14,434 nucleotides of DNA from JANPEF01 sp046596055 (GCA_046596055.1 JBKJNH010000040.1:1-14434); one strand, 5' to 3'; numbered from the stretch's first letter, positions 5,811 to 13,725 are shown. Program-made: numbers and translations. The notes: generated by a model from the letters alone, not told the origin.

Positions 5811-7907
5811 GTGAAGCAGCTCCCGTCGGCGCGCGCAGCTGCACCTCCGACGCAGACCCGAATCGGGGCCCGGCGACTCACCCGTCCGGATCGACGACTC
5901 TTGCATCGAATCCAGGAGGTGGAAACACTCCTGATCGCGATCGTGCTCGCCATCGGGGGCACGGTCCTGCTCGGCTGGCTCGTCCCGTCGCTCGGCGCCG
6001 CGCTTCCGGCCGGCTGGTCTGTCATGAAGGCGAATACTTCGCTTTCGCTCCTCCTCTGCGCAATGAGTCTCCTGCTGTCGCGGAAGGGTGCCGGAGCGAG
6101 CCTGCGGTCCGTCAGTCGCATTCCGGCCGGGCTTGTCCTGCTGCTCTTCGGCGCCGCCCTGTTCGAGCATGCGAGCGGGCAGACGTCGGGATTCAGTGAG
6201 ATCATCGCCTCCGATCGGGATGCATCGTCCCCGGGGCTGATGTCGTTTCAGACCGCCTTCTGCCTCGGTCTGATGGCCGTGGTGCTCTTGATCGGACTCG
6301 AGCACGCTGGTCGACTCGGGGACGTGCTCGATTCCATCCTTGGGGCGCTGGTGACGGTCTGCATCGTCCTGGTTGCCAGCTTGATGCTCGGGGCGGACAG
6401 CCTTCTCGGACAGTCCACGACGACCCGCACTTCGACGCACACGCTCGTGTGTCTCGTCTTCCTGATGATCGCCGTGGTGGGCCGTCGCGCCCCGCACGGC
6501 GCCCTCTCGGTTCTGGTCGGCACCGGAGTCGGAAGCCGGTTCGTGCGAATCGTCCTCCCGATCGTGCTCGTCACCCCCCTGCTCGTCCTCCTGGCGACCG
6601 ACGCCCTGAACGAATCGATCGGCTTGCCCGCTCCCTTTGGCGTGGCCCTTGCGGCGGCGGGCGTCACGTCGCTTCTCCTCATGGCTTCGCTTCTCCTCGC
6701 CGATAGCTTCAACCGGTCCGAGCGCGCGATCGGCGAAGCACAGGCACTGCGTGATGCCGTGCTCGACGGTGTGTCCCATGCCATCATCACCGGCGACGAA
6801 CGCGGCATCGTGCACTTCAGTCGTGGCGCGGAGCAGCTCCTCGGCTATCGCACGGAGGAGGTCGTCGGAAGGCACACCGCCGTGCGATTCCACGATCCGG
6901 AGGAGGTGGCCGGCCGCGCGGCGGAAGTGTCGGCGGAGCTCGGACACGATATCCCGGCGGATTTCGATGTCCTCGTTGCCGGAGCGCGCGCCGGCGGTCG
7001 CGAGGAGCGCAAGTGGACCTACATCCGGAAGGACGGGACTCGCGTGCCCGTGCTTCTTTCGGTGACTGCGCTCCGTGACCTCGCCGGAGAGATCACGAGT
7101 TTCATCATGGTCGCCCAGGACTACACGTTGCAGAAGGAGGTGGAGCGCGCACAGCTCCGCGCAAACGTCACGATGGCGGAGGCGTTGACTCGAGCCGAGT
7201 ATTCGGACCTGGCGAAGTCGACGTTCCTGGCAACCATGTCCCACGAATTTCGGACGCCGCTCAATGCGATCATCGGGTTCACCGGCATCGTGCTTCACGG
7301 ACTTCCGGGCCCGCTGACCGACGAGCAGCGCCGGCAGCTCGGGATGGTGGCGATGAGTGCGCAGCACCTCCTCTCGCTGATCAACGACGTGCTCGACATC
7401 TCCAGGATCGAGGCGGGCGAGCTCCAGCTTCACCTCGAGACGTTTGACGGGATCGATTCGCTCAAACGGACCATGGCCATGGTCTTGCCCGCGGCCGAGA
7501 GCAAGGGGCTCGCCGTGCATCTCGACCTCGATGAGGTGTCGCCCACCACGGTGCTCCATGCCGACAAGCGTCGCTTCGAGCAGGTGCTCCTCAATCTCCT
7601 GGGCAACGCGATCAAGTTCACCGAGCGCGGCTCCATCACCTTGAACGCACGAAGCGACGCCGGACGGCTCACGGTGTCCGTCGCGGACACCGGAATCGGA
7701 ATCCGACCCGAGGATCAGGCGCGCCTGTTCGAGCCGTTTCGTCAGCTCGACACCGGGCTCAAGAAAGGCCACGAGGGGACGGGCCTCGGGTTGGCGATCT
7801 CTCACCGGCTTGCCGGGCTCATGGGGGGCACCCTGACTCTCGAGAGCCAGCCCGGGGTAGGCACTACGTTCTCGCTGGTGCTACCCCAGGAGAGGAGCTC
7901 CGCGTGA
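5811..7907 (+). CDS. Eight-helix membrane sensor PAS histidine kinase
   Basis: The 698-residue protein has about eight hydrophobic helices in residues 37-297 (near 37-60, 74-90, 105-120, 148-164, 176-196, 208-224, 245-263, 276-297). A PAS/PAC module (about 310-440) follows, then a DHp domain with SHEFRTPLNAIIGF and H478, and an ATPase domain with N599 (LLGNAIKF), DTGIG (626-630), F640 and GTGLG (656-660). All catalytic motifs are intact. The membrane part has no CHASE or HAMP domain and seems built from repeats of a motif like MKANTSLSLLL. The start is GTG 5811, with no good Shine-Dalgarno; the next Met (residue 72) would delete the first helix. There is no fused receiver, but the next gene overlaps by four bases and encodes one. 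The stimulus is unknown; a PAS-bound ligand or membrane state is possible. Confidence 0.93.
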   Translation: MKQLPSARAAAPPTQTRIGARRLTRPDRRLLHRIQEVETLLIAIVLAIGGTVLLGWLVPSLGAALPAGWSVMKANTSLSLLLCAMSLLLSRKGAGASLRSVSRIPAGLVLLLFGAALFEHASGQTSGFSEIIASDRDASSPGLMSFQTAFCLGLMAVVLLIGLEHAGRLGDVLDSILGALVTVCIVLVASLMLGADSLLGQSTTTRTSTHTLVCLVFLMIAVVGRRAPHGALSVLVGTGVGSRFVRIVLPIVLVTPLLVLLATDALNESIGLPAPFGVALAAAGVTSLLLMASLLLADSFNRSERAIGEAQALRDAVLDGVSHAIITGDERGIVHFSRGAEQLLGYRTEEVVGRHTAVRFHDPEEVAGRAAEVSAELGHDIPADFDVLVAGARAGGREERKWTYIRKDGTRVPVLLSVTALRDLAGEITSFIMVAQDYTLQKEVERAQLRANVTMAEALTRAEYSDLAKSTFLATMSHEFRTPLNAIIGFTGIVLHGLPGPLTDEQRRQLGMVAMSAQHLLSLINDVLDISRIEAGELQLHLETFDGIDSLKRTMAMVLPAAESKGLAVHLDLDEVSPTTVLHADKRRFEQVLLNLLGNAIKFTERGSITLNARSDAGRLTVSVADTGIGIRPEDQARLFEPFRQLDTGLKKGHEGTGLGLAISHRLAGLMGGTLTLESQPGVGTTFSLVLPQERSSA
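7893..7897 (+). promoter_or_regulatory. Shine-Dalgarno for the stand-alone receiver
   Basis: AGGAG lies 6 nt before GTG 7904, inside the end of the kinase gene. It supports this GTG as the start despite the overlap with the kinase stop, and suggests coupled but efficient initiation. Confidence 0.7.
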
Positions 7908-8293
7908 CGAAGCAAACCGTCCTGCTGATCGAGGACAACGCGCAGAATGTCTATCTCGTCACGTACATTCTCTCGGCGGCTGGCTTGCACGTGCTCTCCG
8001 CGAACGACGGTCCGGCGGGGATCGAACTCGCCCTCACCCTCGTGCCCGACATGATCCTGCTCGACATCCAGCTCCCGGGAATGGATGGGTACGATGTCGC
8101 ACGCGCCATCCGTTGTCTGCCCCGGCTGCGGTCGATCCCGATCGTGGCCGTCACCTCGTACGCGATGCCCGGCGATCGCGAACGGGCGCGGGATGCCGGA
8201 TGCGACGGATACATCGAGAAGCCGATCGATGCACAGACTTTTGCGGCAACCATCTCGACATTTCTTCCGCCACGCGAGCTGGGCGTACCGTGA
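7904..8293 (+). CDS. Stand-alone receiver (CheY/DivK-type response regulator)
   Basis: This 129-residue protein is a single receiver domain with no output domain. It has the acidic pair E10/D11, phospho-acceptor D54 (ILLDIQLPGMDG), T84 and K106 (IEKPID), so it should accept phosphate. The GTG start overlaps the kinase stop as GTGA and has a good Shine-Dalgarno, and its own stop overlaps the next start in the same way. A free receiver between two kinases typically acts as a phosphorelay intermediate or a protein-protein switch, as DivK does. Here it is well placed to carry phosphate or a signal from the membrane kinase to the next protein. That role is inferred from position. Confidence 0.93.
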   Translation: MTKQTVLLIEDNAQNVYLVTYILSAAGLHVLSANDGPAGIELALTLVPDMILLDIQLPGMDGYDVARAIRCLPRLRSIPIVAVTSYAMPGDRERARDAGCDGYIEKPIDAQTFAATISTFLPPRELGVP

Positions 8294-10248
8294 CGCACGT
8301 CCTGGTCGTCGATGATCACGAGAACGGTCGGACCATGCTCGAGGACCTCTTCCGCGGGCACGGTTGGAGCGTCGCGTACGCGGGCAACGGGGAGGAAGCA
8401 CTGAGCCTCGCCCGCGAGGCAAAACCGGACCTGATCGTCTCGGACCTCCTGATGCCGGTCATGGACGGCTACACGCTGCTGCGCCGGATTCGCGCCGACC
8501 CGGACCTGTGCCGGACCCGGTTCGTGGTCTACACGGCCACCTTCACGGACCCCGCAGACGCGCGACTTTCCATTGCGCTTGGGGCGGATGCGTACATCCT
8601 CAAACCGCACGAGCCGATCTCGCTGTTCGAGCGCTGCGACCAGATCGTGGCGGAGGGGCCCCGGGCTCACCCGGATGCAGTCGATGCCGGAGATCCAGAG
8701 GACCAGCGGCTGCTTACGGAGCACAACACGACGCTCGTCCGCAAACTCGAAAAGAAGTCCTCCGCTCTCGAGTCCGCCCTTCGGAGCCTGACGAAGAGCG
8801 AGTCGCATCTGCGCACGATCATCGAGTGCGGCCCGGATTGCATGAGTCTCCTCGCACCCGACGGCAAGGTGCTCCAGTTGAATGCCGCAGGTGTGATCAT
8901 GCTCGATGCGGACGCGCTGCCCGATCTCATGGGCAAGTCGCTCGACTCCCTCGTCCTCCCCGAGGATCGGAGCGCATTCGTCGCGCTTCGCGAGGACGTC
9001 ATGCGCGGTGCGACCGGCCGCATGGAGTTCGCGATCAAGTCGCTGACGGGGCACGACAAGTGGCTCGAGCTCCATGCCGCGCCCCTGCGGAACGAAGCCG
9101 GCGAGAGCGTCGCGATGATCGGAATCATGCGGGACGTCACCGAACGCAGGCGGACGCAGGAAACCCTGCGCGAGGCCGCCGAACGCCTCGAGCAGGTCGT
9201 CGTCGCGGGGGGCGTCGGGCTCTGGGACTGGGATCTGCGATCGAATCACGTCACCTTTTCCCTCGAGTGGAAACGACAGCTCGGGCACGAAGACGGTGAG
9301 GTCGCGGACGATGTCACCGAGTGGAGCAGCAGGCTTCATCCCGAGGATCGCGCCCGGGCCGAAGCCGTCGTGGCCGAGTATCTTGCGGGAGACCTGCCAT
9401 ATTACGAATCCGAGTTCCGCATGCGCCACAAGGATGGATCGTATCGCCGGATCCTCGCCCGCGGCGCCGCTGTCCGCGACGCATCGGGAGCGCGCATCGC
9501 GCTGCGTGGCTCGCACATCGACATCACCCAACGCGCCGAACTGCAGGCCCAGTTGATGCAATCACAGAAGATGGAGAGTGTCGGCCTCCTCGCCGCCGGT
9601 GTCGCGCACGACTTCAACAACGTGCTTTCGGTGATCCTGGGGATTGCGGAGCGCGCGACCCGGGTGCGCGAGCCATCCGACCCCTCCGCCGCGGATTTCA
9701 CCACGATCCGCGACGCGGCCCGACGCGCGGTCGCCTTGACCCGTCAGCTGTTGGCATTCAGCCGCCGGAGCCTCGACCGTCCGGAGATCCTGGACCTCAA
9801 CGCCCTCATCGAGGACGTCGTCGCCCTTTTCGTCACCCGACTCGGTCAAGGCCTCGAATGTCGGCTGGAACTCGCACGACCGCTCCCGCCGATCTTCGCG
9901 GATCGCGGCCAGATCGAACAGATGATGGTCAATCTCGCGGTGAACGCCAGGGATGCCATGCCCGAGGGTGGAACCTTGTCGATCAAGACGACGGTGAGTC
10001 CGAAGCAAGGTCATGCGTCAGGCGTTCGCCTGGAGTTCTCCGACACCGGGACCGGCATGGATTCCGCCACCCAAAGCCGGATCTTCGAGCCCTTTTTCAC
10101 CACGAAGGTACGAGAGCACGGGACGGGACTCGGGCTGTCCACGGTCTTCGGGATCGTGGGACAGTGCGGAGCCACGATCGACGTGAAGTCGGCACTCGGG
10201 GAAGGCACGACGTTCACGATCGAGTTTCCCCCGGCCCCCGCCGCGTAA
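8290..10248 (+). CDS. REC-PAS-PAS histidine kinase (AHDFNN type)
   Basis: The 652-residue cytoplasmic protein starts with a receiver (D8/D9, phospho-acceptor D52, T82, K105). A short coiled coil (about 140-170), two PAS modules (about 170-285 and 300-415) and a kinase core follow. The DHp box is AHDFNNVLSVILG with H440. The ATPase domain has N553 (VNLAVNARDAM), DTGTG (585-589), an EPFFTTK box and GTGLG (611-615). It lacks membrane helices and a C-terminal receiver. GTG 8290 overlaps the upstream stop as GTGA; the frame is open to 8113, but those 59 extra codons lie inside the preceding receiver gene and the receiver fold begins at 8290. Kinases with the AHDFNN box often work with sigma-54 activators or fused receivers, so the regulator at 969-2339 is a possible partner. 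The N-terminal receiver lets phosphate status control the kinase. Confidence 0.93.
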   Translation: MTHVLVVDDHENGRTMLEDLFRGHGWSVAYAGNGEEALSLAREAKPDLIVSDLLMPVMDGYTLLRRIRADPDLCRTRFVVYTATFTDPADARLSIALGADAYILKPHEPISLFERCDQIVAEGPRAHPDAVDAGDPEDQRLLTEHNTTLVRKLEKKSSALESALRSLTKSESHLRTIIECGPDCMSLLAPDGKVLQLNAAGVIMLDADALPDLMGKSLDSLVLPEDRSAFVALREDVMRGATGRMEFAIKSLTGHDKWLELHAAPLRNEAGESVAMIGIMRDVTERRRTQETLREAAERLEQVVVAGGVGLWDWDLRSNHVTFSLEWKRQLGHEDGEVADDVTEWSSRLHPEDRARAEAVVAEYLAGDLPYYESEFRMRHKDGSYRRILARGAAVRDASGARIALRGSHIDITQRAELQAQLMQSQKMESVGLLAAGVAHDFNNVLSVILGIAERATRVREPSDPSAADFTTIRDAARRAVALTRQLLAFSRRSLDRPEILDLNALIEDVVALFVTRLGQGLECRLELARPLPPIFADRGQIEQMMVNLAVNARDAMPEGGTLSIKTTVSPKQGHASGVRLEFSDTGTGMDSATQSRIFEPFFTTKVREHGTGLGLSTVFGIVGQCGATIDVKSALGEGTTFTIEFPPAPAA

Positions 10249-10255
10249 CGCCCGC

Positions 10256-10274
10256 TCCCTGCGCCCGGCAGGGA
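10256..10274 (+). terminator. Hairpin after the signalling operon, possible weak terminator
   Basis: TCCCTGC (10256-10262) and GCAGGGA (10268-10274) form a perfect 7-bp stem with a 5-nt loop, eight bases after the kinase stop. No T-tract follows, so intrinsic termination is doubtful. It may stabilise the 3' end. The rest of the convergent gap to 10482 holds no gene I can support. Confidence 0.4.
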
Positions 10275-10482
10275 CGACGTCCACGATCACGATCTCTGGA
10301 CGGTCACGGAAGGTGAGGAGCGCGGCGAGGGCGAGGCGGAACGGGCGAGAGCGACGAGCGTGACGGCCAGGCAGGCCGCAGCGAGAAGATGAAACGGGAT
10401 GTTCACGAACGCCACCAGGGTTGGGAGGGCTCCCGTCCACGACGTTCGCCCACCCGCCCTGCCGGCATCTAGCTCGTCGGCG

Positions 10483-11964
10483 TCAAATCCGTCGCCGGCC
10501 GCGCCGCGAGTTGTCGGCGCTCTTGGGACGCCGACCGTGGTCGCCCGCCGGGGCCGCGCTTGCCGGGCGCGAGCCGCCGCCGCTACCGGAGCCGCTGCTG
10601 CCCGAGCTGCCGCTGCTGCTGCCACTGGCACCGTAGGTGCGGACCACGGTCACGCCCTGCGAGCTGCCGGAGCGTCCTCCGCGACCGCCGCCGCCACCGC
10701 TGCTACCGCCGCTGCTGCGTCCGCCGCGGCCACCACCGCCGCTGCCGCCATCGCGACCGCGACCACCGCCGCCACCGCTGCCACGACCGGCCGAGGAGCC
10801 GTACGCGCCACCGAGGCCGGCGAGCTTCGCTGGCGGGCCTGCCTTGTAGTCGAAGTCGGGGAAGATGACCCGCGGGATCGCCTTGCCGAGGAAGCGCTCG
10901 ATCGCCGTCAGGTCCTTCGCCTCTTCGGGCGACATGAGCGTGAACGCATCGCCCAGCGCGTCGACGCGACCGGTGCGACCGATGCGGTGCACGTAGTCCT
11001 CGGGCGTGTGCGGCACGTCGTAGTTGACGACGTGCGTGATGTCGGTGACGTCGATGCCGCGCGAGGCGATGTCGGTCGCCACCAGCACCTGCACCTTGCC
11101 GCGGCGCAGGTCGGACAGCGCGCGTTCGCGCTGGCCCTGCGTGCGGTCGCCGTGCAGCGCCGCGACCGAGTGGCCGAGGCGGTCGAGCTGGCGCGCGAGA
11201 CGATCGGCGCCGTGCTTGGTGCGCGAGAACACGATCACGCTGCCCACGCCGTGCATGCGCAGGAGTTCGTCGAGCAACGGCGTCTTCAGGTGCTTGACGA
11301 CGGGATAGACGGCCTGCGTGATGCCCGCCGCGGGTCGCGTCGACGGCGCCAGGTCCACGCGACCGGGATCCTTCATCGCCTGCTTCGCGACCTTGTTGAG
11401 GTCGGGCGGCATGGTCGCCGAGAACATGAGCGTCTGCCGATCGTCGGGCAGCAGGCGGAGGATGCGGTTCAGGTCCGGAGCGAAGCCCATGTCGACCATG
11501 CGGTCGGCTTCGTCGAGGACCAGCACCTGCACTTCGTCGAGCGCCAGGCTCTGGCGGCCGTACAGGTCGAGCAGGCGGCCGGGCGTGGCGATCAGCAGGT
11601 CGAGACCGGGGTTGCGCAGCATGCGCTCCTGCGGACCGATCGGGACGCCGCCATAGACGACGCCGACCTTGAGCGGCGTGAAGCGCGCATAGTCGCGGGC
11701 GTTGGTCTCGATCTGGGCGGCGAGCTCGCGGGTCGGCGTGAGGACGAGCGCGCGCAGGCGGTCGCCACCCTCGAGCAGGCGGGCGAGGATGGGCAACAGG
11801 AAGGCTGCGGTCTTGCCGGTTCCGGTCTGGGCGGCGCCGATCAGGTCGCGGCCGGACAGGATCATCGGAATCGTCTTCGCCTGGATCGGCGTGGGTTGGG
11901 TGTAACCGGCGGCGCGCACGCCCTTCAAAAGCGGTGCGGGCAGGCCGAGTGCTTCGAATCCCAG
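10483..11964 (-). CDS. rhlE: RhlE-like DEAD-box RNA helicase with Gly/Arg/Ser-rich tail, CTG start
   Basis: With the CTG start at 11964 the protein has 493 residues. It carries the full DEAD-box set: conserved F3, Q motif GYTQPTPIQ (20-28), Walker A AQTGTGKT (45-52), PTRELA (77-82), TPGR (127-130), DEAD (151-154), SAT (182-184), ATDIASRGID (296-305) and HRIGRTGR (326-333). It should unwind RNA in ribosome assembly or mRNA decay. From about residue 383 to the end is a low-complexity Gly/Arg/Ser tail with RGG-like pieces, a common RNA-binding extension that may favour condensates. There is no ATG, GTG or TTG between an in-frame TAG (11974-11976) and a TTG at 11928. The TTG start would remove F3 and the LGL segment. 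CTG 11964 sits 5 nt after AGGAGG and coincides with the usual Met of RhlE proteins. The gene is convergent with the kinase operon and divergent from the lipoprotein operon. Confidence 0.93.
   Translation of the reverse strand: MGFEALGLPAPLLKGVRAAGYTQPTPIQAKTIPMILSGRDLIGAAQTGTGKTAAFLLPILARLLEGGDRLRALVLTPTRELAAQIETNARDYARFTPLKVGVVYGGVPIGPQERMLRNPGLDLLIATPGRLLDLYGRQSLALDEVQVLVLDEADRMVDMGFAPDLNRILRLLPDDRQTLMFSATMPPDLNKVAKQAMKDPGRVDLAPSTRPAAGITQAVYPVVKHLKTPLLDELLRMHGVGSVIVFSRTKHGADRLARQLDRLGHSVAALHGDRTQGQRERALSDLRRGKVQVLVATDIASRGIDVTDITHVVNYDVPHTPEDYVHRIGRTGRVDALGDAFTLMSPEEAKDLTAIERFLGKAIPRVIFPDFDYKAGPPAKLAGLGGAYGSSAGRGSGGGGGRGRDGGSGGGGRGGRSSGGSSGGGGGRGGRSGSSQGVTVVRTYGASGSSSGSSGSSGSGSGGGSRPASAAPAGDHGRRPKSADNSRRGRRRI
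10543..10809 (-). repeat. Low-complexity GGN/AGC-type codon tract encoding the RhlE tail
   Basis: On the plus strand this is a run of CCGCCGCTGCTGCC-like triplets. On the coding strand it encodes imperfect Gly, Ser and Arg repeats such as GSGGGGGRGRDGGSG and SGSSSGSSGSSGSG. Such tracts vary in length by slippage and often cause assembly errors. Confidence 0.7.
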
Positions 11965-11969
11965 AAGAA

Positions 11970-11975
11970 CCTCCT
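11970..11975 (-). promoter_or_regulatory. Perfect Shine-Dalgarno that sets a CTG start for the helicase
   Basis: On the minus strand AGGAGG is followed by the 5-nt spacer TTCTT and then CTG (11964-11962). The element overlaps the in-frame stop TAG at 11976-11974, so initiation must occur downstream of it. This is the only good ribosome site near the 5' end of the gene. Confidence 0.75.
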
Positions 11976-12033
11976 ACGGTCGTTGGGGTATGCCGCAGGG
12001 TACCACGTCCGCCGCGGGGCCGGGGTGGCGTGC

Positions 12034-12039
12034 TAGATT
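12034..12039 (+). promoter_or_regulatory. -10 box TAGATT of a probable leaderless promoter
   Basis: TAGATT, preceded by an extended-10 TGC, lies exactly 7 nt before ATG 12047 of the lipoprotein gene. No Shine-Dalgarno precedes that ATG. The spacing equals that found before the ABC-F gene. No convincing -35 is visible, which an extended -10 would partly explain. Confidence 0.5.
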
Positions 12040-12046
12040 GCTGCCC

Positions 12047-12499
12047 ATGCGAGTTTTCGCGGTTTTCCTGCTGCTGGCCATGTTTCTCGGGGGTGGGTGC
12101 CAGGCCCCCGCGCGTGAGCCGGAGATTGGCTTTCGCGACGTCCTCGCGATCCCCGCGGGCTTCCCGGACGATGGCGACGACCCCTGCACAGCGACCCCGG
12201 ATGGGAACCGCGATGTCTGGGTCGTCGGCATGGGCACGGTCGACCGGATTCTGCGCGACGACACCAGGGTGCCCCGTCACCAGCGTTTCATCGTACGCGT
12301 CTGCCCGGACCGCACGCTCCTCTTTGCCCACAACATTGACCTCGCCCCGCGCGTTCCCATGAAGCGCGGCGACACGCTCGCCTTCCGAGGGCAATACGAG
12401 GCGAACGACCAGGGAGGGGTCGTCCACTGGACCCACCGTGACAAGCGCAACAGGAACGCGGGTGGGTGGATCATCTGGAAGGGCCAGAACTTTCGATGA
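12047..12499 (+). CDS. DUF3465 family lipoprotein
   Basis: The 150-residue protein begins with a signal peptide: a hydrophobic run after MRVFA leads to LGGGC, so C18 is the likely lipidated Cys, although the -3 position is Gly rather than the preferred Leu. The mature part carries the DUF3465 hallmark: HQRFIVRV (about 78-85), TLLFAHNIDLAPRVP, a GD(T)LAFRGQYE strand, and GGVVHWTHRD followed by GGWI. The family is small, periplasmic or membrane-anchored and, as far as I know, of unknown function; the fold is probably a small beta barrel. ATG 12047 is chosen over the in-frame ATG 11990 because it begins the signal peptide and has a -10 box 7 nt upstream. Its stop overlaps the next start as ATGA, so it heads an operon. 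The helicase gene is divergent, about 80 bp away. Confidence 0.85.
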   Translation: MRVFAVFLLLAMFLGGGCQAPAREPEIGFRDVLAIPAGFPDDGDDPCTATPDGNRDVWVVGMGTVDRILRDDTRVPRHQRFIVRVCPDRTLLFAHNIDLAPRVPMKRGDTLAFRGQYEANDQGGVVHWTHRDKRNRNAGGWIIWKGQNFR

Positions 12500-13725
12500 A
12501 CACTCCGGCTCCGGTCGCCCGCTCGAATCCGCAAGGCCCCCTCGCCGGCCTGCTCGTCGTCGACCTGTCGCGGATCCTCGCCGGGCCCTACTGCACGATG
12601 ACGCTGGGAGACCTGGGCGCGCGCGTGATCAAGGTGGAGGCGCCGGGGACTGGCGACGACACGCGCCAGTGGGGCCCGCCGTTCTGGAACGGGATCAGCA
12701 CGTACTACCTGGCGATCAATCGCAACAAGGAGAGCGTGACGCTCGACCTGGAGTCTGCGGAGGGTCGTGCCGTGCTCACGAAGCTCGTCGCGGGCGCCGA
12801 CGTGCTGGTCGAGAACTTCCGCCCGGGCACGCTCGATCGCTGGGGCTTCGGTTACGACGCGTGCGCCGCGCTTAACCCACGACTGGTTTACGCCAGCCTC
12901 TCCGGTTACGGTCTCGACGGGCCCGATCGCGACCGTGCGGGCTACGACCTGATCGCCCAGGGCGAGGGCGGCGTGATGAGCGTCACCGGTGAGGCCGGAT
13001 CGCCGCCGCTGAAGGCGGGCGTGTCGCAGGCGGACATCGTCGCCGGGCTCTGGCTGATGAACGGCATCCTCGCCGCGCTCTACGCCCGTGAACGCACCGG
13101 CCGCGGCCAGCGCGTGGATACCTCGCTCCTCGACGGGCAGATCGGCCTGCTGGCCTATCACGCGACCAACACGTGGGCCACGGGCGAAGCGCCGGCACGC
13201 ATGGGGAACCGACATCCGAATCTCATGCCCTACGGCACGTTTCGTTGCAAGGACGCGTGGATCACGATCGGTGCGGGCAACGACACCCTGTTCGCGGCAC
13301 TGTGCCGTGCGCTCGGCGACACGACCGGCGCGTTGTCCTCCGACGCACGCTTCGCCACCGGCCCGGCGCGCGTGCGGAATCGTGCGGCGCTCGATGCCGC
13401 GCTCGACGCCGCGCTGGTCGCCCTCGACGCCGACGATGCGCTCGCGCGACTGCGCGCCGCGGGCGTGCCCAGCGGACGCGTGCGCACCGTCCCCGAAGCG
13501 CTGGCCGACCCGCAGGTCGTCGCGCGGGACATGGTCGTGGCCATGCCGCATCCCGCGATCCCCGACTTCCGCGTCACGGGCCTGCCGATCAAGCTGTCGG
13601 CCACGCCCGGCGCGCCGCGCACCGCACCGCCAGCGCTGGGCGCCGACACCGACGCCGTGCTCGCCGAGTTTGGCTACGACGCCCCGGCCATCGCACGCCT
13701 GCGTGCCACGGGAGCGCTGGGATGA
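12496..13725 (+). CDS. Class III CoA-transferase (CaiB/BaiF family)
   Basis: The 409-residue protein has the family pattern: GLLVVDLSRILAGPY near the N-terminus, LGDLGARVIKVE (37-48), NRNKES (75-80), DVLVENFRPGTLDRWG (102-117), SGYGLDGP, then GYDLIAQGEGG with D151 as the probable catalytic Asp that forms the acyl anhydride. GRGQRVDTSLLDGQ (203-215) and GNRHPNLMPYG (238-247) follow. Members move CoA between carboxylic acids (oxalate, carnitine, bile acid, succinate or citramalate systems) or racemise 2-methylacyl-CoAs. The substrate cannot be read from sequence. ATG 12496 overlaps the lipoprotein stop as ATGA; ten upstream in-frame codons are an unlikely extension. A weak purine-rich site (GGAAGGG, 12477-12483) lies upstream. 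The next gene again overlaps by ATGA, so the three genes are probably cotranscribed. Confidence 0.93.
   Translation: MNTPAPVARSNPQGPLAGLLVVDLSRILAGPYCTMTLGDLGARVIKVEAPGTGDDTRQWGPPFWNGISTYYLAINRNKESVTLDLESAEGRAVLTKLVAGADVLVENFRPGTLDRWGFGYDACAALNPRLVYASLSGYGLDGPDRDRAGYDLIAQGEGGVMSVTGEAGSPPLKAGVSQADIVAGLWLMNGILAALYARERTGRGQRVDTSLLDGQIGLLAYHATNTWATGEAPARMGNRHPNLMPYGTFRCKDAWITIGAGNDTLFAALCRALGDTTGALSSDARFATGPARVRNRAALDAALDAALVALDADDALARLRAAGVPSGRVRTVPEALADPQVVARDMVVAMPHPAIPDFRVTGLPIKLSATPGAPRTAPPALGADTDAVLAEFGYDAPAIARLRATGALG
13710..13714 (+). promoter_or_regulatory. Shine-Dalgarno for the methyltransferase
   Basis: GGGAG lies 7 nt before ATG 13722 within the end of the CoA-transferase gene. It supports the ATGA-overlap start. 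Confidence 0.55.

Noticed and set aside
4073..7805. Very long minus-strand open frames (4073-6205, 5700-7805), and similar ones at 299-1831, 1755-3089 and 7951-9561
   Set aside because: They lie opposite genes with clear domains, have Arg/His/Gln-rich compositions typical of GC-rich antisense frames, and show no recognisable motifs.
10287..10415. Small minus-strand frame of 42 codons with one hydrophobic stretch (VAFVNIPFHLLAAACLAVTL), downstream of the helicase
   Set aside because: GTG start without a Shine-Dalgarno and composition compatible with chance. It could be a small membrane protein only if conserved in relatives.
10399..12036. Plus-strand 545-residue frame opposite the helicase
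   Set aside because: Ala/Val/Arg-rich antisense of an unambiguous DEAD-box gene, including its low-complexity tail.
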